From Euonymus europaeus (taxonomy: Eukaryota > Streptophyta > Magnoliopsida > Celastrales > Celastraceae), in NCBI GenBank assembly GCA_963580455.1, contig OY756965.1, positions 6,088,501 to 6,152,500 of the forward strand: DNA of 64,000 bases, in the 5' to 3' direction. Positions 49,398-61,026 of this stretch are shown piece after piece (position 1 is the first letter of the stretch; every line of letters starts with the position of its first letter). The position numbers were made by a program, and so were the translations under genes. The notes below the pieces were generated by a model. The model did not search any database. It was not told where the DNA came from and saw only the letters and a program-made list of their open reading frames with translations.

Positions 49398-51125
49398 TCA
49401 AAGGAACCTCAACTTATTTATGTCGTCCATTTGGAATCCCCTATTGTATGGAAAGTCATGACGAACGAGATCGTAAATATTTTGGTTGACTCCAGCTAGA
49501 TGAAACCCATTGTTGATTACATTCGAGAAGGCACGTTGCCAGCTGATAAGAATTTCGCTCGACAATTGAGGCCGCCACTGCACGCTTTAGTCTCTACGAA
49601 GGGCAGCTTTATAGAAAATCTTACTCTAGGCCTTTACTAAGGTGTGTTACGACTTCTCAAGGAGGTCAGATACGGATGTCAATGAGGCGGGTTACCCCTT
49701 CACCCATCCTTGTACCAGTCAAAAAAAATTCTTACTCATACCCGTAAAAATATCCGTCGGGTATTTTAATTTTTACCCCACCCCCATACTCGTTGGGGGG
49801 GGGGGGGGGGGGGGGGGGGGGGAATCCCTGCCTATTTACCCACCCCACTGACTACAATTGAAAAAAATACATAAAATTTTAAAACCTAAGTAATTAACAA
49901 ATTATAGATGTCTTTAATTATTTGAGAGAACATAATAAATTATATTAAATTATATGCAAAATCATGTAAATTCATGAGTTTGATACCTATGTATATAACC
50001 CATTAAATAAATAAATAAATAAATACATTTACTAAAAAATTAAATATAAGCAACTCATATATTTCTATGGATTTTTTTAGTGATTTGTTCTTGTTAATTT
50101 TATAAATAATATATATAAGTAATAACATATATATTACAAATAATATATATAATTAATAATATATATGGGTACGGAGCGGGTTGGATTTTGACAAATTCGT
50201 CTCGGTACCTGCCCCGCTATTTTCCCCATAAAAATACCTATATCCGTACCCGTATGATTTGGGGCGGGTTGTGCGGGTACCCATCAAATACAGATATTTT
50301 TGACATCCCTAAGGACAGATCCTCTCCAAGCTCCATGAAGGGAAATGTGGAATTCATTTATGGGGAAGAAGCCTCGCGATTCGAACTTCGACAAACGGAT
50401 ATTTTTGGCCCACTATGAGGGCAGATGCTTCTAATTTCGTTTGACTTTGTGATAAATGTCAACGATTTGTCCAAATTTCTCACATGTCTCCTGAAAAACT
50501 TCATCCCACACTTCTTGGCCATTCATGAAATGGGGAATGAACATTGTTGGAAAGCTTCCACTAGCCACGGGCCAGCGCATGTACATTCTTGTGTTAAAGG
50601 ATTACTTTACGAAGTGGGTCGAAGTTGAGTCTTTAAAGCAAATTAACTACCAGCAAGTCAAAACATTTGTTTGGAAGAATATTATATGTCGATTCATCAT
50701 TCCACGTGAGATAGTGACCAACAATAGATTTATGTAACAAGTATGGCATCAAACTTCATTTCTTCACCCCTCGCAACCCACTGTCGAACGGACAGGCTGA
50801 GTCGTCTAACAAGACTATTATGAATACCTTGAAAAAATGCCTAGAGGGTGCAATGGGTGGATGAACTACTAGGTGTGCTCTCATCGTATCGAACGACAAC
50901 TAAGTCTACTACGGGAGAAACACTTTTTTCACTAGTGTATGGCTTAGAGGCTATTATATCAATTGAAGTTGGTCTACCATCCGCGCGATTTCAATGGAGC
51001 AGGCAAAAGGCGAACAATCAAAAATTTGATCCATAATTTGGATACGATCGACGACCTGCGTGAAGAAGTCCGGGTAAGAACTGCAGTCTGCTAGCGAAAA
51101 ATGGCTCGACATTATGACAAGAGAG
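49398..51125 (+). pseudogene. Gypsy integrase, N-terminal and core part, frameshifted
   Basis: After a broken linker (RFSLYEGQLYRKSYSRPLLRCV near 49585-49655) a hAT-like MITE interrupts at 49671-50311. The integrase resumes with LHEGKCGIH and a finger ending KCQRF, then NIVGKLPLATGQRMY, DYFTKWVEVESL, FVWKNIICRFIIPREIVTNN, and from 50848 WVDELLGVLSSYRTTTKSTTGETLFSLVYGLEA. It reaches ARHYDKRV at 51124, where copia C is inserted. At least three frame changes and the loss of the DNG motif (TNN) show it is dead. Confidence 0.85.
49671..50311. mobile_element. hAT-like MITE, 641 bp, TSD AGGTCAGA
   Basis: The flanks AGGTCAGA (49663-49670) and AGGACAGA (50312-50319) match at 7 of 8. The ends are TACGGATGTCAA (left) and, reverse-complemented, TAGGGATGTCAA (right). 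Subterminal GGCGGGT/CCCCGC and GTACCC motifs sit on both sides of an AT-rich centre. An uninterrupted run of about 28 Gs starts at about 49796. It is inserted in the gypsy integrase region. Its ends are closely similar to those of the element at 16244-16904, so both probably belong to one superfamily. Confidence 0.85.
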
Positions 51126-51364
51126 TTAAAAACAAGAAACAAATTCCAAAATTCTGTATATTGAATCACTCCTTTTTTTAGTAGTACACGGGTATATCTT
51201 ATACAGAAAAGTCTCCTACCATTGGAAGGAAACTAGCTCATGAATAGGACACAAATTACAAAGAATATCTCAACAATTAACTACTCAATAATTATGCATG
51301 AAGTCATGCATATCTTTATCACTCACGTCAATCCCATGAATTATTCATCTTGATCACTTCAACA

Positions 51365-54300
51365 CTCCCCCTCAAGTTGGAGCATATAAATCAGTTATGC
51401 CCAACTTGTCTAGTGATCTATTGAAATCCCGTGTACACACAACATGTGTTAACATATCAGCTAACTGTTCACTTGAGGGAACCCAAGGAACTTCAACAGC
51501 CCTTTTAACCAATTTTTTTTTGATAAAATGTCGATCAACCTCCACATGTTTAGTCCTATCATGTTGCACAGGATTATTGGCAATCTCACGCGCAGCTTGA
51601 GTGTCACAAAACAATTTCATAGCTTTGCTCGGTGGATAACCAATTTCGGTTAATAAAATTCTTAACCAAAGAAGTTCACAAACCCCTTTTTCGTCGTACC
51701 CCTATACTCCACTTCAGCTGCCGATAGAGCCACAACATTTTGTTTCTTATTCGCCAGGTAACCAGATTTCCCCCAACAAAGGTGAAGTAGCCAGCTGTTG
51801 AGCATCTATCAGTTATATTGCTTGCCCAGTCTGCATCGGTGTAGCCAACAATATCCATATTACCTGACTTCCTAAACATCAATCCTTTTCCCGGTGCTCC
51901 CTTCAAATAACGTAGGATACGCATAGCCGCAGCTAGATGATCTTCACTAGGTGAGTGCATAAACTGGTTAACTACACTTACGGCATATGCAATATCAGGC
52001 CGTGTATGAGAGAGATATAACAACCTTCCAACTAACCGCTGATACCTCTCCTTGTTGGTTGGAACTTGATCGAGATAAATTGCTAGTCGATGATTCTGAA
52101 CAATAAGCGTTTCAACAGGCGCACACCCCAACATTCCAGTTTCTTGCAACAAATCTAGCACATATTTTCTTTGAGAAAGACTAATCCCCTCATGAGATCG
52201 AGTCACCTCTATACCCAGGAAATACTTCAATGCTCCCAAATCTTTTAATTCAAACTCAGTCGATAAGTGACTTTGTAGCTTAGTCATTTCAACCGTGTCA
52301 TTACCCGTAATAACCATATCATCAACATATATGATTAGTAGAGTAAATTTCTCTCCTTGGCGCTTAATGAACAAAGTGTGATCTGAGTTGCCTTGATGAT
52401 AACCATACTTTGTCATTGCTTCTGTGAATCTACCAAACCACGCACGCGGAGACTATTTCAAACCATTGAGAGCTTTGTGTAGTTGACACACCTTTATTTG
52501 ACTATTTGGTATCTTAATACCAAGTGGTAATGCCATGTAAACCTCCTCCTCCAGATTTCCATGTAAAAAAGCATTTTTTACATCAAATTGCTTTAGCGGC
52601 CAATCATAATTTACTGCCAAAGACAACAATACCCGGATAGTATTCATCTTTGCAACTGGGGCAAATGTATCCTGATAATCCAAACCATAAGTTTGCGTAT
52701 AGCCCTTTGCCACAAGGCAAGCTTTGTATCTATCAATAGTTCCATCACTGTTATGTTTAATTGTGTATACCCATCGACAACCCACGGGCTTTGTCTCACT
52801 CGATTGTGGAACAATCTTCCACGTTTGGTTTTTTCCAAAGCTTGCATTTCCACATTCATGGCTTCTCTCCAATGGGGATCATGCAAAGCTTCTTCAGTTG
52901 TGTTAGGAATTTTAATACTGTCCATCTGGTTAACAAAAGCACGTACTAGAGGAGAAAGTCGATGAGTAGAAACATAGCTTGCAATAGCATATATACTTCA
53001 CATGTCCTTCTGGTGAATATCGTGATGGTGGTACTCCCCGGTTGGCTCATGGAGGCAATCTGCTTGATGAGTTAACAATTTGATTAGGAACATAAGCAAA
53101 TGGTTCAGAAGTGCTTACCTCAGGAGTGTTCAGTGGAGTATGAGCCGGTACAAAGAGAGAGGGGGAATCATTCACTATGTCTTCTTCAATATCAGCAGCA
53201 GTCTCATCATTAATTTCCTCCACGGACTCTTGAACCTCATCATTTTCTTCCACTGTCTCTTGAATAGGTGCATGCATAGTCTCATTTTCATGTGTCTCAT
53301 ACGACTCTAGCTTCCATAGGATCCCAATATACTGCTGATTCATTAGATATAACACTACTGATCGTCACATCTACATCAAAGCATTGTAATATATCCTCAT
53401 TCTCCCCCTGACGAGCAATGGGGGTTCCAGAAGAAAAATAGAACTCTGCCTCAACAAAAGTGACATCCATGGACACATACCAAAGGTGTGACGGGGGATG
53501 ATAACACCGATAGCCTTTTTGGCATGGCGAAAAACCAAGAAAGACACACCAAATAGCACATGGGTCAAGCTTTGATCGATGGGCCTTTGGTAAATGAACA
53601 TAAGCCACAGAGCCAAACACTCGAGGAATAAGTGTAAGATGTGATGGTAATGGAACAAAGGAAGATAAACATTCCAGAGGAGTTGCAAAATCAAGAACTC
53701 GAGATGGCATACGATTAAGTAAATATATCGAATATTGAATAGCTTCAGCCCATAAATACTGTGGTACGTGACTACCGATAAGAAGTGCACGAGCCGTGGC
53801 CAAGAAATGACGATTTTTCCGTTCTGCCACCCCATTCTGCTCGGGAGTGTCAGGACATGTTGTTTCATGGAGAATGTAGTGGTCTGCGAGGAAAGCAGCA
53901 AGCGAGGAGTTGACAAACTCTCCTCCATTATCAGTACGAACGACCTTTGGAGTAGCAGAATATTGAGTTTGGATCATCTTATAAAAGATTGTAAAAATGA
54001 ATGCAACTTCATGTTTGTGCTTAAGAACATATAGCCATGTGACTCGAGTACAATCATCAATAAAAAGAACAAACCAACGCGCACCATCAATAGTTGTAGT
54101 AGGAGACGGTCCCCAAACATCGAAGTGGATTAAATCAAAAGGTTTGTCACTTTTATTCAAACTGATGGGATAAACAGAACGATGACTCTTAGCGCGAATG
54201 CACGTGTCACACTTAAAGTCAGAAATATTCTCCCCTTTGAACAATACAGGAAACAATGTCTTTAAATAACTGAAAGAAACATGTCCTAAACGACGATGCC

Positions 54301-55779
54301 ACAACCAAATTTGCTTCTGTCTAGCACTTGGCACACCCCGAGCATGAAGAACGCGGTCAGAACTGACATCATCCACATAATATAGACCCCATCTCCTAGT
54401 ACCACGCCCAATAATCTCCTTGGTTTGAACATCCTGAAGAAGACAGAAGGAATCAAACATTAGAACACAACAATCTAATTGCTATGTAATTTGACTAACA
54501 GATAGCAAATTATGCGACAAGACTAGCACATGTAGAACATTATGAAGAGATAAAGTGGGTGTAAGATTGAGTGAACCAGCCCCTGAGACAACATTAGAGT
54601 CCCCAGTTGCCGTGAGCACACTTGTCTTAGAGGGAATGCTGGACATATGAAACGAAGAATTATCATAAGTCATATGGTTCGTTGCCCCAGAATCGATAAT
54701 CCAACCTTCAACACGCATATCAGACGCAATTGATGCTAGACCAGGAGCAGATACTGGTGCCAGAACAGAAAAAGTGCTAGGATTTTTTGCAGTGGAAGCA
54801 CCATGGCCAGGTAGAACTTCTTGGGTTAGAGATGGAGAGGCTACAGTCACAACCGCAGCAGTTCCACGGTACCAGTTCGGGCACGAGAGGGGAGTGACTT
54901 CCGTTGTTTCTGACACTTAAGAAACCATTTAGGAAATCCATTTTTGTGGAAGCAATTCTCTTCAATATGACGCCGACCCTTACAATGCGTACACACCAAT
55001 TTATCTTTATCCTCGGAGCGAGCATTAGAAACCCGAGAAATCATGGCTACTGGTATGTCAGGTTTCGCTTGCCCCTTAAGCATGGTTGCTTGCCCTTGTG
55101 CTTCTTTTCGCACATAAGAATAAGTTTCATCCGGTTTAGGCAGTGGTTTCAAATGTAACACATCTCCTCTGATCTTATCAAATTCATCATCAAGTCCCGC
55201 AAGAAAATCATAAACACGGTCGCTTTGGATTTCATCTTGACGAAGCTTAATATCATCAAGACATTTCATATTAATTGGATGACGACAATCTAGTTCCTGC
55301 CAAAATTTTTTCAATTCTGCAAAATATGTAGATAATTTCCGAGCAGTTTGTTTGATACGAGTAGACTTACAGCGGAGTTCATAGATCTGAGAATCATCAG
55401 ACGCTTCATAATACATTTGAGTCATGCTATCTCAGACGTTTTTGGCAGTGGGTAGATCAAGGAAGGATTCCCGGAGATCATTGTCCATGGTTTTCAACAA
55501 CCATCCCTTCACAATACTATCTTCAATATACCATGAGTCAAATCCAGGAGAATCTTCATCAACTGGAGCAATCTTTCCAGTCAAGTAACCTCTTTTGCCT
55601 TGACCAATAACATGTAACATCATCAGTTTAGACCACGTACTGTAGTTCTTTCCATTCAACTTGGTGGTGAATGGGACAGCCACGAAATCGCTGCGTACTG
55701 TGACTATCGATGCAGCCATGGTAGAGAAAGATCGAGGTTCAGCAACCTCAATTGATTTGGTGCCTTCATTGGTACTCAT
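51365..55779 (-). pseudogene. gag-pol of copia C, broken
   Basis: The minus strand starts at 55779 with gag (FTTKLNGKNYSTWSKLM) and is stopped at 55429-55431 by TGA where tryptophan is expected (AKNV-stop-DSM). Gag continues at 55425-54847, with a zinc-knuckle region CTHCKGRRHIEENC. After a frame change come the protease GWIIDSGATNHM (54916-54482) and a long integrase frame 54460-53297 (RRLGH, TCIRAKSHR, FDVWGPSP, RTDNGGEFVN, PEQNGVAERKN), which keeps the HHCC and DDE residues. Reverse transcriptase 52925-51676 is stopped at 52453 by TAG for CAG (YGLK-type motif), then VDDMVITGND. RNase H ends QLADMLTHV at 51372. Several single-base stops, so not functional, but all domains remain. Confidence 0.92.
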
Positions 55780-55970
55780 CTTTTGTGATAAAAGAAAAAA
55801 AAATAGATCGTACTGGATTTGTAACGATCAACCCCCACTGATTTGTGGTAGCAAGAACAACGTTGGACAAGGATTTTAACCTGTTCCGATACCAAGTTAA
55901 AAACAAGAAACAAGTTCTAATATTCTGTATATTGAATCACTCCTTTTTTGAGTAGTACATGGGTATATCT

Positions 55971-58214
55971 TGTAATATTCTGACCCGAAAATGCCAAAAT
56001 AATAATTAAGTTGAAAGTTTGGGTTTGAAAATACAAAATAATGAGTGAAAAATTTGATTAGGGATGAATTACCCATTAGAAAAAATAGAATTCAATAAAA
56101 ATAAATAAATTACATATTATATATATATATTGTATATTAGTGCCACTTTCGGTGGCCATGTTTTGGGCCACCGAAAGTGGCCACGTTTTACAAGGCCATT
56201 TGGCCATTTAAATTTTTTTTTATTAAAGTCAACAAATGGCCAGCACCACTTGTTCCATTATTTTGTGGAGCGACAGAGAGACCGCGACAGAGTGAGAGAC
56301 GGAGGAAGGGATAAAGAAGAGAGAAAGAAAGAGAGAAAGAAATGAGATTTTGGCTTGGAATTTGAAGGTTCATGGATGTTTAAGCAAGATTCATCATTAT
56401 TGTACAAAAATTTTCAGATTTAGGTAAGCTTTTGTTTGATTTGAGAAACTAGGTTTTTTGTGGAATTTTTATGGAATTTTGAAGAAATGAAATTTATGAT
56501 TAAATAGGCTTGATTATGATTGTATTATACTTATATGTGTGGATTTTATTGTTGATTTGGGAATCTCAAGCTTGGAGGCCAAGATTAAAGGTTTGGTAAT
56601 TTTAGAGAGAGAAATGTAAGAGTTGGTTGATGTTTTGAATTATTTGTATTTTTAAGTGCAAAAATTTAAGTTGATATGTTCAATAAAGTTTGAATATGAT
56701 GTCAATTACTAGGTTCTTGGGTAGATTGAAAATCCTTGTATTGGAAAAAGGTAAGATTCCTTTAATTTTTCTTGAAAAATTAGTTATTGGTACATTGAAT
56801 TAAGTTATGGGAATTATGAAATAAGTTTGGGTTTCGTGAAATTGATAGGTTGAGGAAAAGCCGAAACCATAAAGTTGAGTTATTGATTTTCTACTTTTGC
56901 TTGGATTCGAGGTAGGGGATTCTAGCCCAATCTTTCGATTATTTCTTGTTATCTAAAAAATGTTATTTAATCTCCATCGTTATTCGTATTTGTGTTTTTC
57001 CTTATTTGCTTCATAAGGAAAAACGAACCTAGGATTATTCTTGAATTTTCCTAAAAATGTTAGTTTGCATTCCCGGTTGATTGCTTGGTCTTATACCAAG
57101 CATGTATGGTTCTTATTCATGCATCATGACTAGTTAAATATATAAATAGGGTTCGTTTATTGCTATATTAATTCATGGCATGACATTGTTGCATTAGAGC
57201 CACATGGAAGTGCGAGTATGGATTCGTGACTTCCGTAGGTTGTGTGAACATCATATGGGAGGAGGGTTGTGGAACCTCGGCTAGGTTGCAATCGAATGAC
57301 TCCTATACGAGGCAACATACTAAGATTCCGAGGAATCGGTTCAGGGAACCCGAGTCAGTATGGACAAGACTGGTGTCTTGTGTTTGGTCATGGTTTCCTT
57401 ATTGAGTCGTATGGTGACAGTGTTCACCGATATCGATGTGTGGGGATGGATGCCGAGGCGTCGTCCCATTGAGACTCACGGTAGGAAACGAGACCACGGT
57501 TTTACGAGTATTTGTTATGGTGGTTCATAGTCTTTGACATGTTGCTGCATTGACCTATCTTTTTAATTCAACTATTATATTTGGTTATCCTCTTTGCCCC
57601 TACTGAGCCATTGCTCACCCTTTACTCTTTTTCCTTTACACACAGGCGAGACTGGTACAGATACCGGCACTGCGGATCTGTAGGAGGTGGGATGACATGG
57701 TGCCACCTGGAGACACTAGGATGGGGTTAGAATAAAGAATTAACTTTCTTTATTATGTTTGATTTTATATATGTGAGTTGACGATTGTGTATGTTGGTTA
57801 TGTTGTGAACACCTTGACGGTGTGTGATTGGTACGGATAGGAGGGTGTCTTGTGATAGGACTCCTGTACCTGGATGTGAACCTTATGGTTATATTGCATG
57901 TTGATACATATATGATGATTATGTTTTATTTTGTATTGCAGATGCATGTTGTAGATGGCCTGAGGCTCTGCCTAGGATTGTGGTTGCTTGTGATGTGATA
58001 GTCGGGGGCCTTATATATTTGTTGAGTATGTGCTGCGTATTTCAGGTGGGCATTCTCCGATATACGGGGAGATGCTGCTGAAATTTCGGTAGAAATTTAT
58101 GGATTCCGTTTGGAGAAATTAAGATTTAATCTTTTATAATAATGTGGAGGTTTAATATCTCATAGATATTGAACTAGGTTTAAACAGTAGCGCCTCCCGG
58201 GTCGGGGCATTACA
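55971..58214 (+). mobile_element. Solo LTR, 2,244 bp, TSD TATCT, inside the 5' LTR of copia C
   Basis: Flanked by TATCT at 55966-55970 and 58215-58219. The uninterrupted sister LTR (51126-51364) has a single TATCT at this point, which proves the insertion. It starts TGTAATATTCTGACCCG and ends CGGGTCGGGGCATTACA, so the outer about 17 bp form an imperfect inverted repeat as in TGTAACGCCCC-type gypsy LTRs. A CCCCTACTGAGC motif with GCTCACCC and ACAGGCGAG follows at about 57598-57655. There is no primer site, purine tract or coding frame. It has the length and structure of a large chromovirus-type LTR, class inferred. Confidence 0.9.
56142..56181. other. Perfect 16-bp stem hairpin in the solo LTR
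   Basis: GCCACTTTCGGTGGCC (56142-56157) and GGCCACCGAAAGTGGC (56166-56181) are exact reverse complements separated by 8 bases. A third, partial copy (GGCCACGTTTTAC) follows at once. It lies about 170 bp into the LTR, upstream of the likely promoter. Confidence 0.85.
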
Positions 58215-58389
58215 TATCTTATACAGAAAAGTCTCCTACCTTTGGAAGGAAACTAGCTCATGAATAGGAAACAAATTACAAAGAATATCTCAACAATTAA
58301 CTACTCAATAATTATGCATGAAGTCATGCATATCTCTATCACTCACATCAATCCGATGAATTACTCATCTTGATCACTTCAACAGAGTG

Positions 58390-58604
58390 TTAGAGCAAGG
58401 GTATTTCGTGTCCAGGATTGGGTGCTCAAAAAGTTGTTTGAGACCACAAAATACATTAGCGCTGGCAAGTTCGGATCAACGTGGGAGGGTCCCTATTACA
58501 TCAGGGAGGTCGTTGGCCATGGAGTATACCGACTGACTACTAAAGACGACCACAAACTTAACAATAGCTGGAATACTATCCATCTCAAGTTGTACCACTT
58601 TTAA
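58390..58604 (+). pseudogene. Gypsy integrase C-terminus, severed from its core
   Basis: After one copy of the copia C target duplication, the plus strand reads FRVQDWVLKKLFE and SAGKFGSTWEGPYYIREVVG, and ends NSWNTIHLKLYHF. That is the GPY/F-type C-terminal module and the terminal IHLKxYHF of Tat integrases. It is the direct continuation of the coding sequence that stops at 51125, 7.3 kb away. 58605-59112 is non-coding and holds nothing I recognise. Confidence 0.9.
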
Positions 58605-59112
58605 GCTTTACTTTTCTTCCTTCGAAACTAATAGCTACGATAGGCACATTTTGTCTTCGTTAAATCAACTGGTAATTCATTAATGCTGGGTCAATCAAGT
58701 TTGGCTAAAAACAGACTTTCTCTGTATATGATAAGGTCTACTTATATATATATATATTCCCTATGATAGCCAAGTATTATTACACATCAACATTGAATGG
58801 GAAAACTCAAAAGTTACTAGTTACAGTTGACTGAAATTTTTGAGGTCGCCATGCAAAAACAGGATCGACATTATTTTACCTCGATAATGCAATGATAATA
58901 ACAAGAAAGCATTTATAATGATCGAAAGAGGTCTCTACATAAATTTTAGACCAAAAAAAAGTATATCAACAAATCCCAAGTATGCCACGGTCAACCTATT
59001 ACAAAATATGGTCAATCAAACGATAATAGGTTATGTCCCAAAAAACCTCAAGTCCCATAGGTCACCTCCAAGAAAACAAAAGTAGACCTACAAAATAATT
59101 GTGTCGAACGAA

Positions 59113-59547
59113 CTAGTGGTCCTTTGACCCACCATCTGCACCTTCATCTTCATCCTCATCTTCATCATTATCATCCAACAATCGAAGATACTCTTCATGC
59201 TCGGCAATTGATTTGTCGACCTCCCAAGAACCAGCTTTTCCTTCCTTGAACTCCCTCATCAGCCTCGCAGTAGTACATAGACAACGTCATCCACAATAGC
59301 TAGTACTCGCTTCTGCAGTACAGTGTTCTCGTGGTCGACTGATTGAAGCTCATGGTTCTTTTTCTTCAAACTTTCCACTTCTTGAAGAACAACATCGTTC
59401 TCTTCCTTCAATTTCTCTGCTAGATCCATATCATCTGATTCAGCTTGCTTGGTCTTTGATACGTCAACCTTAAGTTGGAAAATGGTGTCTTCAAAATTCC
59501 CCACCTTCTTCTGGATGCGAAGACGCTCACGTCGAGGGGCCAAGATA
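59113..59547 (-). pseudogene. Antisense coiled-coil ORF with acidic tail, typical position of a Tat extra ORF
   Basis: The minus strand encodes a long heptad-repeat helix over about 59520-59300 (LKVDVSKTKQAES, LAEKLKEENDVVLQEVESLKKKNHELQ, LQKRVLAIV). After a frame change near 59275 comes EFKEGKAGSWEVDKSIAEHEEYLRLLDD, followed by a run of Asp/Glu and a TAG at 59113-59115. It lies downstream of, and opposite to, the gypsy integrase, where Tat elements carry antisense ORFs of unknown function. The N-terminal part is cut off by the copia D LTR, so the ATG at 59555 is an artefact of the LTR. Confidence 0.6.
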
Positions 59548-60216
59548 TGTTGCATTAAATTATCAAATGGACTAATGTGATCTAGTTAATCTATGTATTG
59601 CTCATTTAAGTAGACAATCTATGATGTATAAAGATGTGATTAAGCTCAAATTTATCTAGATTATGGGATGAGCTAATCTCTATGACTAATGTATATGGGT
59701 AGCCAAACAAGGAACAAATGTCATTTGGGCTTTCATGGTGAGCCAAATAAAAGACAAGCATTTGGGCTTTGACTTATTGGGCCAAAGATACACATATCCT
59801 TGACCATGAGACGGTATGTGTGTGGTATCATTATCTTCCCAAACAAGTGAAACATAACCTCTCTCTGGCTCATTCTTCTCTTTCACATTTTCTGCAATTT
59901 CTGGGCACTATTCACAGTAAATTTTGGGTCTTCTTTGTACTGTATTTTTGCTCTTGTATTGGATATTTTTTAGTACAAGTTTGCTGGAAGGACTCTTGAT
60001 CTTTAGAAGACTAAACTTAGAAAGAAGACGTATATGGCTTTGGTTCCATCTCCAAATGTTGCTGGAAGTTCATCTTCAAATGGTATGTTTTTAAACCTTA
60101 AATTGGAGACATATATGTGTTGAAATTTGTATGATAAGAACAGTACCTAGATTGTTTACTTAATTAAAGAGTTTATATGTGAAGTTTTGATGACAACTCT
60201 TTCATTAAATTTAACA
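59548..60216 (+). repeat. 5' LTR of copia D
   Basis: 669 bp, TG...CA. It contains an ATG-led stretch at 60034 (MALVPSPNVAGSSSS, followed by GTATGT). This resembles the first exon of a gag-like frame within or overlapping the LTR, though it may be chance. Confidence 0.8.
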
Positions 60217-61026
60217 ATTGGTATCGGAGCGGCTAGGTTACTAGCTTAATCTACTATTTTGTTCCATAATCTACTCTTAAAACATGAAAATTTAATTTCT
60301 GAAATTTTTGGTAAGAACCCTAATTTTTATTTTTTTCAAATTGGGGATTTTGTGAACTTTGTGTTTCTTTGGAGATTATGGTTGTCGTTATAGCATATAT
60401 ATGTACAAATGAACTGAGATTTGAGTAAAATGTAATATTTTTTTGTACATAAAGTTACAGACATTCGAATTGTGAATGACAAAGGTGTTAGAGTATTGAA
60501 TGGGTATGCTGATGCATATCTTTATGTGTTCCTTGTTTGGCTTGTTAAGATACTTGCTTAAGTTAAATAATAATATTATAATTATGGACAACTTTCATAC
60601 ACTGCCAGGTTAACCTTGTATGTTTAGATTTCCTAGAGTAGTTTTTGCTAGCAGTGCTTATGTTGGGTTTCTTTCCTAATTAATTAACTTTAGGGAATGT
60701 ATGTTTAGTTGTAACCACCTTTAACATTCATGATTAAATTTATGGTAATATTGAGAGTCTGTTAGCAATGAGCATGCCATGTGTTCTTGGATATGCCCTT
60801 CGATGTGTACAAGAATGACAGGAAAAGTAGATCATGTGCATGTTATATATATCCTTTGATACATATATACATGTGACAGATTATTTGATGAGATAAAATT
60901 TATCAAGCCCAAGAGGAAATGCATTGTTGATAGTTAATTTATTTATCATAATTTGATTTAGTAATCTATGTTTAGTTAGCTTATTACTTCTGTATATTTG
61001 GATTAGTGCCCACAGAATCAGCCTTG

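Larger units (their letters stand above)
51126..58384 (-). mobile_element. Ty1/copia element C, inserted in the gypsy integrase
   Basis: Bounded by GAGAG (51121-51125) and GAGTG (58385-58389), a 5-bp duplication with one change. Removing the element and one duplication restores the expected DKRVRARV reading of the gypsy integrase, which confirms the boundary. LTRs are 51126-51364 and 55896-58384, the latter split by a solo LTR. Allowing for that insert both are about 239-240 bp. In element sense the LTR starts TGTTGAAGTG. The primer site TTGGTATCGGAACAGG lies at about 55880-55895 and the polypurine tract (GAGGGGGAG) at about 51365-51373. Confidence 0.92.
49044..59547 (+). mobile_element. Tat-lineage Ty3/gypsy remnant, 5' truncated, host of further insertions
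   Basis: Ordered pieces on the plus strand: RNase H, integrase zinc finger, integrase core and integrase C-terminus, then a minus-strand coiled-coil ORF at the far end. The arrangement (an extra RNase H ahead of integrase, and an antisense ORF after pol) is that of the Tat lineage (for example Grande with gene23, Ogre, Retand). Protease and reverse transcriptase are absent. The left break is near 49044, beside the MYB pseudogene. Copia D cuts the right side at 59548. Confidence 0.75.

Noticed and set aside
51126..58384. Two separate copia insertions at the site of copia C
   Set aside because: The two LTR-like ends at 51126 and 58384 belong to one element. The 2.2-kb gap in the right LTR is explained by a solo LTR with TSD TATCT.
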